A stretch of DNA of 20,078 nt from Methanobacteriota archaeon (lineage in GTDB: Archaea > Methanobacteriota > Methanobacteria > Methanobacteriales > Methanobacteriaceae): NCBI GenBank assembly GCA_023436175.1, contig JAEZKE010000006.1:1-20078 (forward strand). Direction: 5' to 3'. A program made the position numbers and the translations under genes. This document shows positions 6,180 to 13,970 of this stretch, one piece after another; position 1 is the first letter of the stretch, and the number at the start of each line of letters is the position of its first letter. The notes under the pieces are model-generated. The model did no database searches and was not told the origin of the DNA. It saw only the letters and a list, made by a program, of their open reading frames with translations.

Positions 6180-7760
6180 CTATAACTGGACATATACTGC
6201 ATCGTAAACATGTTCTAATGATCTAATTTCATTAATCACATCTACTGGAACCTTTTGGTCTACTGTTAGAACCATTACAGCTTCTTCGCTAGGTGCCTGT
6301 CTACCAACCTGCATTTTAGCTATATTTATTCCATGTTCTCCAAGTTTTGTTCCAATGGTACCGATACTTCCAGGAATATCTTTATATCTGGCTATTACCA
6401 TTGTCCCCTCAGGTTTTACATTAACCCAGTATTTATCAATTCTTACAATCCTCGGTTCTCTTGTAGCATTACCTTCAATGCTTAGTTCGCCTTCATCGCT
6501 TTTAATTTTGATTTGTATAAGGCTTTTGTATCCTTCTGCTTCGCTTCTTTTACTTTCTGTGATGACAATACCTCTATTTTTAGCAATAGTAGGTGCATTG
6601 ATCATATTTACAGGTTCAGTAAGTATAGAATTTAATGTTTCCTTTAAAATTGTCCTGCTTAACACATCTACCCTTGGGAAGTCCGCTAATTCTCCACAGT
6701 AAGTTATATCAACCTCAGTTATGTTACCTTTTGCAGCCTGAATCAAGAAATTAGCTAATTTTTCAGAAAGTTTTAAATATGGTTTTATAGCGTGAAATGT
6801 TTCTGGATCTAAAACAGGCATATTTAAAACATTTTTAGGTGCTTCACCCATAAATACTTTCTTAACTTCATTTGCAACGATTATTGCAGCATCTCTTTGC
6901 GCTTCCTTGGTTGATGCAGCAATGTGAGGGGTTAAAACAATGTTGTCAAGCGTTAAAAGAGGACTGTCTTTTGGAGGTTCTGTTTCAAATACATCAAGCC
7001 CTGCTCCACCTATTTTATTATTTTTAAGCGCATTGTAGAGGTCATCTTCATCTATTATACCTCCCCTTGCACAGTTTACTATGAAAGCATTTTCTTTCAT
7101 CATTTCAAATTCGTTCTTGGATATGAGGTGTTTTGTTTCAGGGGTAAGTGGAACGTGTATTGTCATGACATCAGAGTTTTTAAGTAAATATTCAAGATCT
7201 ACAACTCTAACCCCTATTTCTGCTCCTGCTTCTTCAGTTACGTATGGGTCGTAAACAAGGATTTCCATTCCAAATGCCTTTGCTCTTATTGAAACCTGTG
7301 TCCCGATTCTTCCTAAACCTATAATTCCAAGGGTTTTACCGTTGAGTTCTATGCCCATGAATCTGCTTTTTTCCCATTTTCCTTCTTTTACAGATTTATC
7401 TGCAATTGAAATTTTCCTTATAAGTGCCATTATAAGTCCCATAGTGTGTTCTGCAACAGTTATAGAAGTTGATTCAGGTGCATTAACTACCATTATTCCT
7501 TTTTCTGTAGCAGCTGCCATGTCAACATTATCTACCCCAACACCTGCCCTTGCTATAATTTTAAGCTTTTCTGCAGCTTCTATTACAGCACGGGTTACTT
7601 TGGTCCTGCTTCTTACAATAATAGCATCAAAATCTTTAATTGTATTTATGAGCTCTTCTTGAGTAATGGAAGTATTAACTACAATATCTGCCACGTCTTC
7701 GAGCTCTTTAATTCCTTTTTCATTTATTTGATCAGCTATGATTACCTTCATCTTATCCAT
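6180..7760 (-). CDS. serA: D-3-phosphoglycerate dehydrogenase
   Basis: A 526-aa long-form (type I) phosphoglycerate dehydrogenase, which oxidises 3-phosphoglycerate with NAD+ as the first step of serine synthesis. Substrate-binding domain: about 1-100 and 285-315. Nucleotide-binding domain: about 101-284, with GLGRIG at 148-153 and D171 for the NAD ribose. The catalytic set is R232 (NCARGG), E261 (FETEPP) and H279 (TPHIAAS). The C-terminal part holds the ASB-type intervening domain and an ACT domain (about 453-526, starting MVIARYKDIPGSIG), which usually senses serine. GGTGA four bases before the ATG at 7760 supports that start over the second ATG at 7751. It is transcribed alone on the minus strand. 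Confidence 0.97.
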   Translation of the reverse strand: MDKMKVIIADQINEKGIKELEDVADIVVNTSITQEELINTIKDFDAIIVRSRTKVTRAVIEAAEKLKIIARAGVGVDNVDMAAATEKGIMVVNAPESTSITVAEHTMGLIMALIRKISIADKSVKEGKWEKSRFMGIELNGKTLGIIGLGRIGTQVSIRAKAFGMEILVYDPYVTEEAGAEIGVRVVDLEYLLKNSDVMTIHVPLTPETKHLISKNEFEMMKENAFIVNCARGGIIDEDDLYNALKNNKIGGAGLDVFETEPPKDSPLLTLDNIVLTPHIAASTKEAQRDAAIIVANEVKKVFMGEAPKNVLNMPVLDPETFHAIKPYLKLSEKLANFLIQAAKGNITEVDITYCGELADFPRVDVLSRTILKETLNSILTEPVNMINAPTIAKNRGIVITESKRSEAEGYKSLIQIKIKSDEGELSIEGNATREPRIVRIDKYWVNVKPEGTMVIARYKDIPGSIGTIGTKLGEHGINIAKMQVGRQAPSEEAVMVLTVDQKVPVDVINEIRSLEHVYDAVYVQL

Positions 7761-8226
7761 TATTTCACCAGCCTCATATCTCTATTTTAAGTTTGCTCAT
7801 GATTGGAATCTGTTCAAATGTAACTATAATTTCCATATACATATAAATTATGAATGAAAAAAGTTTAAAAATTTAAGCAGTTACTCAATCAACTAAACAA
7901 CATTTTTCACATGATCACAGCATGAGCCCAAACTAATAGAATCACTTTATTGATATAATATAGATAAATAAATTTAAACTATTGAGAATTTAATTTAATT
8001 ATATCTATTGTTATTAGTTTTATTGTTTATGATTAGTATAGTCTTTTAATGAAATTAAGTAAAAGAGTATCATCATTGATATGATTTTTAATTTTCATTC
8101 TCTGATTTTTTAAATCCTCCATTTAAATTAATATATCTCCTATTTTTATTTAAAGGGAAATAAATTTAAATCTGTTGTTACAGAGTACTAATAAATATAT
8201 AAAAATTATTAAATGGAGGGATATGA
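7761..8226. promoter_or_regulatory. Divergent intergenic region, serA and first GT20 gene
   Basis: No gene is visible. It must contain the serA promoter (a minus-strand TATA-like stretch near 7838-7850) and the promoter of the GT20 gene. On the plus strand, gggaaataaatttaaat (8155-8171) resembles BRE plus TATA and would start transcription near 8190-8195, giving a leader of about 35 nt that includes GGAGGG at 8215-8220. A second TATA-like stretch at 8193-8202 would start transcription too late to include that site. The promoter calls are inferences. Confidence 0.35.
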
Positions 8227-8229
8227 ATT
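8215..8229 (+). promoter_or_regulatory. Strong Shine-Dalgarno before a non-canonical ATT start
   Basis: GGAGGG (8215-8220) is followed by atatga and the in-frame ATT at 8227. An out-of-frame ATG at 8223 opens a 7-codon ORF (MNYTGYS, stop at 8244-8246) that overlaps the start of the main frame; it could be an alternative use of the same site. Confidence 0.55.
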
Positions 8230-9714
8230 ACACAGGATACTCATGAACAGATAAACAAATTTTTAAAGGATAAAAATTTAATTGTGGCATCAAACAGAGG
8301 ACCTGTTGAATTTCATATCGAAGAAGGCGAAATTAAGATGAAAAGAGGTGGAGGAGGCCTCGTATCTACTCTACTTCCATTTATGACTCGTGTTAAGGGA
8401 TCATGGGTTGCAAGTGCCATGACTGACGGAGATAGAAAAATAGCAGCAAAGCATAAAAAATGTATGGTGCCAATTCCAAAGGATAATCCTGATTTTTGTG
8501 TTTCTTTTGTTGTTGTAGATCCAGAGATATACAAAGATTATTACAGTGTAATAAGTAATCCGCTTATCTGGTTTGTGCAGCATTACATGTGGAATACACC
8601 GTATATGCCCGAAATTAATGATAATATTCATAAAGCATGGCATGACAGTTATGTATATGTAAATCGGCAGTTTGCAGAAAGAATAATAGAAGAAGTAAAA
8701 TTAAGCGAAAAAAAGCCTTTAATCATGCTTCAAGACTATCATTTATATACCTGTCCGGGTTATATTCGAGAAAAACTTGACGATATTTTTCTAAGCCATT
8801 TTATCCATATCCCATGGCCCCAATCGGAATATTTCAGTATTCTTCCAGAGTATATGCAAGAAGCCATTGTCAAAGGGCTATTGTCCAATGACATAGTTGG
8901 ATTTCATCTGGAAAAATATGCTAGAAATTTTTTATATACCTGTGAACCTTATGTAGATAAAGTAGACTACAAAACAGATACTATACTGTATGAAGGGCGA
9001 AGAATTTTTGTAAAGAATTATCCAATATCTGTCGATGATAAAAAACTTTTAGAAAATGCAAAAAGCCCGGAAGTAATAAAAAAAGAGGAATTAATTAAAA
9101 AAATCAAAGGAAATAATTTTTTAATATACAGAACTGATAGAGCAGACTTGAGTAAAAACATAATCCGTGGATTTAAAGCTTATGAACTATTTTTACAAAA
9201 ACATCCTGAATTTCACGGGAAAGTCATATTCCTATCAACTGGGATGCCTACAAGACAGCAGATAAAGGAATATTGTGATTATAGAGATGAGTCATACAGA
9301 GTAATTGACTCAATCAATGAAAGATATTCCAAAGATGGTTGGGTGCCCATTAAACAGATTTTTAAGGCAGATTATAATCTTGTAACTGCTGCTTTTAAAC
9401 ACTACGATTGTTTACTTGTAAACCCAATTATAGATGGTATGAACATCGTTGCAAAAGAAGGTCCTGTTGTAAATGAGAATAAGGGGGTCTTAATAATGTC
9501 AAATGGGGCAGGTTCCTACGAAGAGCTTAAAGATTATTCCATCATTGTAAACGCATATGACATCAGCCAAACAGCCGATGCAATATATCGGGCCATTATG
9601 ATGAGTAAGCATGAACGGCAGAGACTTATTGAAGGACTTAAAAAAACTGTTTGCGAGAGAAATGTTTATATCTGGATGCAGGAACAGTTTAACGATATTC
9701 GTAAATTATTTTAA
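8227..9714 (+). CDS. Trehalose-6-phosphate synthase-like GT20 glycosyltransferase, first copy
   Basis: A 495-aa protein if started at the ATT at 8227. GT20 enzymes join UDP- or GDP-glucose to a phosphorylated acceptor, typically glucose-6-phosphate, giving trehalose-6-phosphate. Visible motifs are N-terminal LIVASNRGPVEF (residues 18-29), the glycine loop GGGGLVSTLLPF, LQDYHL (D170, Y171, H172), FIHIPWP, RTDRADLSKN with R305/K310 (equivalent to the OtsA Arg/Lys phosphate-binding pair), and DGMNIVAKE (403-411). Start: the only canonical start near the N-terminus is a GTG at 8284, inside the ASNR motif, so it cannot be right. The frame is open back to a TGA at 8224-8226 and offers no ATG, GTG or TTG. 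GGAGGG lies six bases before the ATT. No trehalose-phosphate phosphatase lies nearby. Glucosylglycerol-phosphate synthase is an alternative function. Confidence 0.88.
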   Translation: MTQDTHEQINKFLKDKNLIVASNRGPVEFHIEEGEIKMKRGGGGLVSTLLPFMTRVKGSWVASAMTDGDRKIAAKHKKCMVPIPKDNPDFCVSFVVVDPEIYKDYYSVISNPLIWFVQHYMWNTPYMPEINDNIHKAWHDSYVYVNRQFAERIIEEVKLSEKKPLIMLQDYHLYTCPGYIREKLDDIFLSHFIHIPWPQSEYFSILPEYMQEAIVKGLLSNDIVGFHLEKYARNFLYTCEPYVDKVDYKTDTILYEGRRIFVKNYPISVDDKKLLENAKSPEVIKKEELIKKIKGNNFLIYRTDRADLSKNIIRGFKAYELFLQKHPEFHGKVIFLSTGMPTRQQIKEYCDYRDESYRVIDSINERYSKDGWVPIKQIFKADYNLVTAAFKHYDCLLVNPIIDGMNIVAKEGPVVNENKGVLIMSNGAGSYEELKDYSIIVNAYDISQTADAIYRAIMMSKHERQRLIEGLKKTVCERNVYIWMQEQFNDIRKLF

Positions 9715-10070
9715 GCCATATACTTTTTAATTAAATAATAAATTCTTATTTTTAATTTATCTGAAAATAATCATTTTAAGAGCAACCTTTTGCTAATTTA
9801 AACTTATTTTTTAGCTGCTAATCAGTTTTTTGAGTTCAAAAAACAAAATAAATATAAATTTGTTAGGACATATATTAACAAAGACAGTTTTTTTAACAAT
9901 GCTCATGAATTTGAACATAATGTAGATGATTATCATGAAATTATATGGATACTAAAATTGTAAATTACATTTTTTAGTATTCCATATCTAAAATTACGAT
10001 TCAATACAAAAACTTATACACGTATCCTATACATGAGCGTTTAATAAAATTACATCAGGAGGAAATTAAC
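9715..10070. other. Intergenic region between the two GT20 genes
   Basis: No gene is visible. A T-rich tract just after the first GT20 stop (ctttttaatt and following, about 9722-9760) could end that transcript. TATA-like boxes occur at 9847-9860 and at 10013-10020 (cttataca); the second would put a start near 10042, about 29 nt before the inferred ATT start. This suggests the second gene has its own promoter. Confidence 0.35.
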
Positions 10071-10073
10071 ATT
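10057..10073 (+). promoter_or_regulatory. Perfect Shine-Dalgarno before a non-canonical ATT start
   Basis: AGGAGG (10057-10062), spacer aaattaac (8 nt) and in-frame ATT at 10071. The frame is open back to a TAG at 9975-9977 without any ATG, GTG or TTG. Confidence 0.6.
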
Positions 10074-11555
10074 CCAACTTCAGAGGATCAAACAATTAAA
10101 TTTCTTAAAGATAAAAATTTAATCATAGCATCCAATCGAGGCCCTATCGAGTTTTTTTATGAAGATAATGGTAAAATAAGGATGAAAATAGGGGCAGGGG
10201 GAATAGTCCCCACTTTACTTCCATTTATGGAAAAGACAGGAGGTACATGGGTTGCAAGTGCCATGAACGATGCAGATATTGAAATGGCTGGCAGATTTCC
10301 AGGAAATAGAATACCTGTTCCCCTAAAAGAACCAAAGTTAAATGTTCAATTAGTTATATTAGATCAGAAAAAATACAACGAATTTTATAATTCTTTTCAT
10401 AACCCTTTTTTATGGTTTATATATCATTATCTATGGAATTTAGCTTATACTCCCGAAATTGATGACAGTATACACAATGCATGGCAGAGCTATCAATACG
10501 TAAACCAGAGATTTGCGGAAGAGATAATTGAAGAAGTGAATTTGTCAGATAAAGAACCTTTAATTATGCTCCAAGATACTCATCTGCAAACCTGCCCATC
10601 ATATATCCGGAAAAAGTTTAATGATATTTTTTTAAGTCAGTTCATACATATTCCCTGGCCTTATCCAGATTATTTCAGCATATACCCCCGATATATTGAA
10701 AAAGCTATCATAGAAGGGCTTCTATCTAATGACCATCTTGGTTTTCATATTGAAAAATATGTTAAAAACTTTTTGATGACCTGTGAAAAATATGCAGATG
10801 AAGTAGACTTTAAAAATAATATAGTGCATTATAATGGCCGTAAAGTCTTTGTAAAAAATTATCCTATTTCTGTTGATGTGGGTAAGCTAAATGAATTTGC
10901 TAAATCTGATGAAGTTTTAAGACAGGAGCAATATGTAAAGCAAATTAAAGGAAATAACTTTTTAATTTACAGAACTGAACGAACAGATCCAAGTAAAAAT
11001 ATTATAAGAGGTTTTAAAGCATATGATCTTTTCTTCCAGAAGCATCCTGAATTTAGGGGAAAAGTCACATTTTTTATAACCGGCGTGACAACCAGAGAGA
11101 ACGTGAAGGAATATCAGGATTATAAAATAAACGTAAACAATATAATTCATGAAGTAAATGAAAAATATTCTACAGAGGATTGGGAACCTATAGCCCCTCA
11201 TTTTGAAGCAGAATATTCACTTGTAACTGCAGCACTAAAAAATTATGATTGTCTTTTAATAAATTCAATTAATGATGGGATGAACATCGTCCCCAAAGAA
11301 GGGAGCATTGTAAATGAAAATAATGGTGTTTTAATCCTATCTGAAACTACTGGAGCTTATAACGAACTTAAAGAAAATTCAATTAGTATAAATGCACTTG
11401 ATATTTCAGAAACAGCAGATGCCATTTACAAAGCGGTTACAATGAAAGACAGCGAGCGTAAACATTGTTTAGACGGACTTAAAGAGACTATTTGTAAATA
11501 TGATGTATATAAATGGATGGGAGAACAGTTCAACGATATTCAAAAACTATTTTAA
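10071..11555 (+). CDS. Trehalose-6-phosphate synthase-like GT20 glycosyltransferase, second diverged copy
   Basis: A 494-aa tandem paralogue of the previous GT20 gene, very similar throughout. The same order of motifs is seen: LIIASNRGPIEF, GAGGIVPTLLPF, FIHIPWP, RTERTDPSKN and DGMNI. Two changes touch conserved positions: LQDYHL becomes LQDTHL (T170 in place of Y), and DGMNIVAKE becomes DGMNIVPKE (P408 in place of A). These may alter acceptor or donor choice, so this copy may make a different glucoside or have a supporting role. The first in-frame ATG (10182) would remove the N-terminal donor/phosphate-binding motif, so translation must begin upstream; the ATT at 10071 after a perfect AGGAGG is the best candidate. 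YbjQ-family and barrel-protein genes follow closely, possibly in one transcript. Confidence 0.86.
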   Translation: MPTSEDQTIKFLKDKNLIIASNRGPIEFFYEDNGKIRMKIGAGGIVPTLLPFMEKTGGTWVASAMNDADIEMAGRFPGNRIPVPLKEPKLNVQLVILDQKKYNEFYNSFHNPFLWFIYHYLWNLAYTPEIDDSIHNAWQSYQYVNQRFAEEIIEEVNLSDKEPLIMLQDTHLQTCPSYIRKKFNDIFLSQFIHIPWPYPDYFSIYPRYIEKAIIEGLLSNDHLGFHIEKYVKNFLMTCEKYADEVDFKNNIVHYNGRKVFVKNYPISVDVGKLNEFAKSDEVLRQEQYVKQIKGNNFLIYRTERTDPSKNIIRGFKAYDLFFQKHPEFRGKVTFFITGVTTRENVKEYQDYKINVNNIIHEVNEKYSTEDWEPIAPHFEAEYSLVTAALKNYDCLLINSINDGMNIVPKEGSIVNENNGVLILSETTGAYNELKENSISINALDISETADAIYKAVTMKDSERKHCLDGLKETICKYDVYKWMGEQFNDIQKLF

Positions 11556-11601
11556 GCACATGATAAATAGTTAGTTCAAAGTCTACAGGGAGGCAAAAAA
11601 T

Positions 11602-11937
11602 ATGGATGTAAATGAATTCATTGTGGTAAGTTCAAACTATGTACCTGGATACAAGTCTGTTGAAACTCATGGCTTTGTATATGGACTAACTGTAAGAAGT
11701 AGAGGCCTTGGCGGGCAAATTGGTGCAGGAATACGTTCCATGTTTGGTGGGGAAATAAAAGAATATGTTAAAATGATGGAAGATACAAGAGATGAAGCTT
11801 TACGTAGAATGGTACGCCACGCACAATCAATGGGAGCTAATGCAGTAATAAGCGTGCGTTTTGATTCAAATGACATTTCAGATGTAATGCAAGAAATTTT
11901 AGCCTATGGAACCGCAGTAACTGTCGAAAAGGAGTAA
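11602..11937 (+). CDS. YbjQ/UPF0145-family protein
   Basis: A 111-aa single-domain protein of the YbjQ (UPF0145) family, sometimes called a heavy-metal-binding domain. Family features are the N-terminal strand FIVVSSNYVPGYK, the VYGLTVRSRGLGG segment, the helix with EDTRDEALRRMVRHAQSMGA, and the final AVISVRFDSNDI and AYGTAVTVE strands. Members form ring oligomers; their biochemical role is not established. There is no signal peptide. A strong AGGGAGG (11587-11593) lies nine bases before the ATG. It starts 46 bp after the second GT20 gene and is followed after 13 bp by the barrel-protein gene, so a small operon is likely. Confidence 0.9.
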   Translation: MDVNEFIVVSSNYVPGYKSVETHGFVYGLTVRSRGLGGQIGAGIRSMFGGEIKEYVKMMEDTRDEALRRMVRHAQSMGANAVISVRFDSNDISDVMQEILAYGTAVTVEKE

Positions 11938-11950
11938 ATTTGGGATAAAA

Positions 11951-12700
11951 ATGTTTGAAGGAAATACTAAAGTCAACAACAAAGAAATACCAAGGACTCT
12001 TCTTGGAACTTCTCCTTTTATAGGGGCAACTCAATTTGGACATAGATCTAGGCTCTATCAGTTAGATCTTTATGACCAGCCAGAAAACATACTTAAAATA
12101 CTTAAAAAATCACATGAACTTGGAATTACCGGTATTCAGCTTGTGCCATACGAACCCGTAGTAAAAGCTCTTAACTGGGCTGTAGATGAAGGTTACGATT
12201 TTAATATTGTTGGAACTGTAAGACAGGACTGTGAAAATGAAGATATAGAACTCTTATCTCAGCTTGGAGCAAATGCAATGCTTCTTCACGGTGCAACCAC
12301 GGATGAGTTGAATTACGAGTTTTTAGCTGAAAAACTTGAAAATATTAAAGAAACAGGGGCTGTTGCAGGACTTGCAACACACAGACCATTTAACACGACA
12401 AAAAATCTTTTAAAGTCCCCCATACTTGATTTATTTAATATTTATATGGTTCCTGTAAATAAATTAGGTTATCTAATGGATACAGATGCTTTTATAGCTA
12501 AAGAACGTGCAGAATTTAGAGATTTAATTAATAAATTAGATAAAACCATCATTGCAAAGAAAACTATGGCTGTGGGAATATTGACCCCAAATGATGCATT
12601 TGATTTCCTTAAAACATTAGATTATGTTGATTTGATGACTGTAGGGATTGCATCAGAGGCTGAAGCTGAAGAGACTTTTGGCTTGCTTAAAAACAAGTAG
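11951..12700 (+). CDS. Uncharacterised TIM-barrel-like protein
   Basis: A 249-aa protein that I do not recognise as a named enzyme. The alternation of strands and helices suggests an (alpha/beta)8 barrel: RTLLGTSPFIGATQFG near the N-terminus, GITGIQLVPYEP (about 57-68), FNIVGTVRQD, ANAMLLHGATTDEL, AVAGLATHRP, LFNIYMVPVNKLG, KTIIAKKTMAVGI and VDLMTVGIASEAEAEETF at the end. The last two resemble the C-terminal strands of aldo/keto reductase-like barrels, but the Asp-Tyr-Lys-His tetrad is not evident. There is no signal peptide or membrane segment. The gene is tightly linked to the YbjQ-family gene (13 bp), which suggests joint expression. A sugar- or phosphate-binding barrel is possible; function is unknown. 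Confidence 0.75.
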   Translation: MFEGNTKVNNKEIPRTLLGTSPFIGATQFGHRSRLYQLDLYDQPENILKILKKSHELGITGIQLVPYEPVVKALNWAVDEGYDFNIVGTVRQDCENEDIELLSQLGANAMLLHGATTDELNYEFLAEKLENIKETGAVAGLATHRPFNTTKNLLKSPILDLFNIYMVPVNKLGYLMDTDAFIAKERAEFRDLINKLDKTIIAKKTMAVGILTPNDAFDFLKTLDYVDLMTVGIASEAEAEETFGLLKNK

Positions 12701-12820
12701 CCCTAAAAATTTTTATTTTTTGGTTTGGATTTATTTATGGATAAAATTGACTTCATTATTTTTGAAATTAAAATTATAATCATCGTATAATTGTATTAAA
12801 TATGTCATAATTAACTAAAC

Positions 12821-12852
12821 ATATTTATACTTGTATTAATAAGTAACAAACA
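12821..12852 (+). promoter_or_regulatory. Putative TATA box for a leaderless or short-leader transcript
   Basis: atatttatac (12821-12830) is a TATA-like box. Archaeal transcription normally begins about 25 bases downstream, near 12850, just before the ATG at 12853. That placement supports 12853 as the true start of the split gene rather than the ATG at 12954. Confidence 0.45.
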
Positions 12853-13856
12853 ATGAATCAAGATATTTATTTCCCTATAAGAAGCAATATAGACTTTTTT
12901 GAAAAAAAATCAAATCAACTAGTTTAATATCTAAAATCAAACAGTCTATACTGATGTATGAAAATTTACATTTTGATGCAGGAGCATATGAATTATCTTG
13001 TGGAAACAATGGTTCATTTAGCAATTATTTCCATCCAGAACAAATCAATGAACTTGATTTAGACATTCCTGAGACTACACGTACTGGATTTTATTTAGCT
13101 ATGCAACCCGAACCAAATGGTCCACCATTTTATGCTATTCCCCATAGTGACAATAGTAAAAGTTATACAGTTTGTTTCCAGAAATTAATCAATGATATGG
13201 GCATTCAAGACGAGAAATTCATCAAATTAGGAATGTTTGAAATTACTGATTCCGGAAATAAACAATTGAAACAAAATATTAGCTATACTGAAAAATATAA
13301 AGAATATATCAATGAAACACGTTTTTGTAAAAATAAAATATTTGAGAATTTTCATTTCTCTTTACTCTGTTCAGAATATATTGGAATTCCTATGATGATT
13401 GATAGTTTCCATGATAAATTAATAGAGAATACGAATAAAGAGATTATTAAAAAAGTAGATATGCGTTTAGATATTTTTAATAAGATTAATAGCTTTTTAA
13501 ATCTTAAAATATCTGATTTTTCGTCATTATCCATAGATGAAATTCTAGATTTACGAAAGGATAAATCATTCAAGAATTTCAGGAAAAGGATGCTAAATAT
13601 TAACGAATATTTGTCAAATAAAGATGAAGAGGAAGAAATTAAAATTGAATCTCTATTTTTTAAAGAGATAATTGAAGAAGTTAAAGAATTTGCTCCATCA
13701 AAAAAGAGTATAGGTATTAATGGAACTTTATTAATGCTAGGTTTTTTACCTCATATTGGGAATGCAACTTCAATTGCAGGATACGCTAAAGAATTAAAAT
13801 CTTATAATGATTTTCAACAGAGTAGTATTGCATTTATTATGAAATATATGGATTAA
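12853..13856 (+). pseudogene. Unknown protein, reading frame apparently split at an A8 run
   Basis: The intact frame begins at an ATG at 12954 (300 aa), but the coding signal extends upstream in another frame. From the ATG at 12853 one reads MNQDIYFPIRSNIDFFEKK up to an A8 run (12902-12909), after which that frame stops at 12925. Slipping back one base at the run joins it to IKSTSLISKIKQSILMYEN, continuous with the 300-aa frame, for about 334 aa. In phase, the run forms the heptamer A AAA AAA, a classic -1 slippery site; no strong hairpin follows it. The protein is Lys/Glu/Ile-rich with a hydrophobic glycine-containing segment near the C-terminus (LLMLGFLPHIGNATSIAGYA). I recognise no family. 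It could be a decaying gene, a homopolymer sequencing error, a phase-variable gene or programmed frameshifting. It has no operon partner and is convergent with the HTH gene. Confidence 0.6.
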
Positions 13857-13943
13857 AATATATTGAATTTTTAAATGAATTCTCTTTGATTCGCGATCTC
13901 CGAGGTTAAAAATTTTTTATTTTTGAGCGAGGGGTTTTTTGAT

Positions 13944-13970
13944 CAACCTTTTTTCTCTGAAAAAAGGTTG
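13944..13970. repeat. 12-bp triloop hairpin abutting the HTH gene's stop codon
   Basis: The arm at 13944-13955 (caaccttttttc) pairs perfectly with 13959-13970 around loop tct. It ends exactly one base before the minus-strand stop at 13971. It has the same architecture as the hairpins at 2.1-2.5 kb. T- and A-rich tracts at 13911-13925 and 13935-13940 may provide termination for the convergent genes. Confidence 0.8.

Noticed and set aside
8284..8286. GTG as start of the first GT20 gene
   Set aside because: It falls inside the conserved LIVASNRGP motif and has no Shine-Dalgarno sequence, whereas GGAGGG lies before the ATT at 8227 and the homologous N-terminus extends upstream.
10182..10184. ATG as start of the second GT20 gene
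   Set aside because: It would delete the ASNRGPIEF motif, and homology with copy 1 continues upstream to the ATT at 10071.
12903..12953. Programmed -1 frameshift as the firm explanation for the split gene
   Set aside because: The slippery heptamer is present, but no stable downstream hairpin is visible, so decay or sequencing error remain equally likely. It is kept as a finding only.
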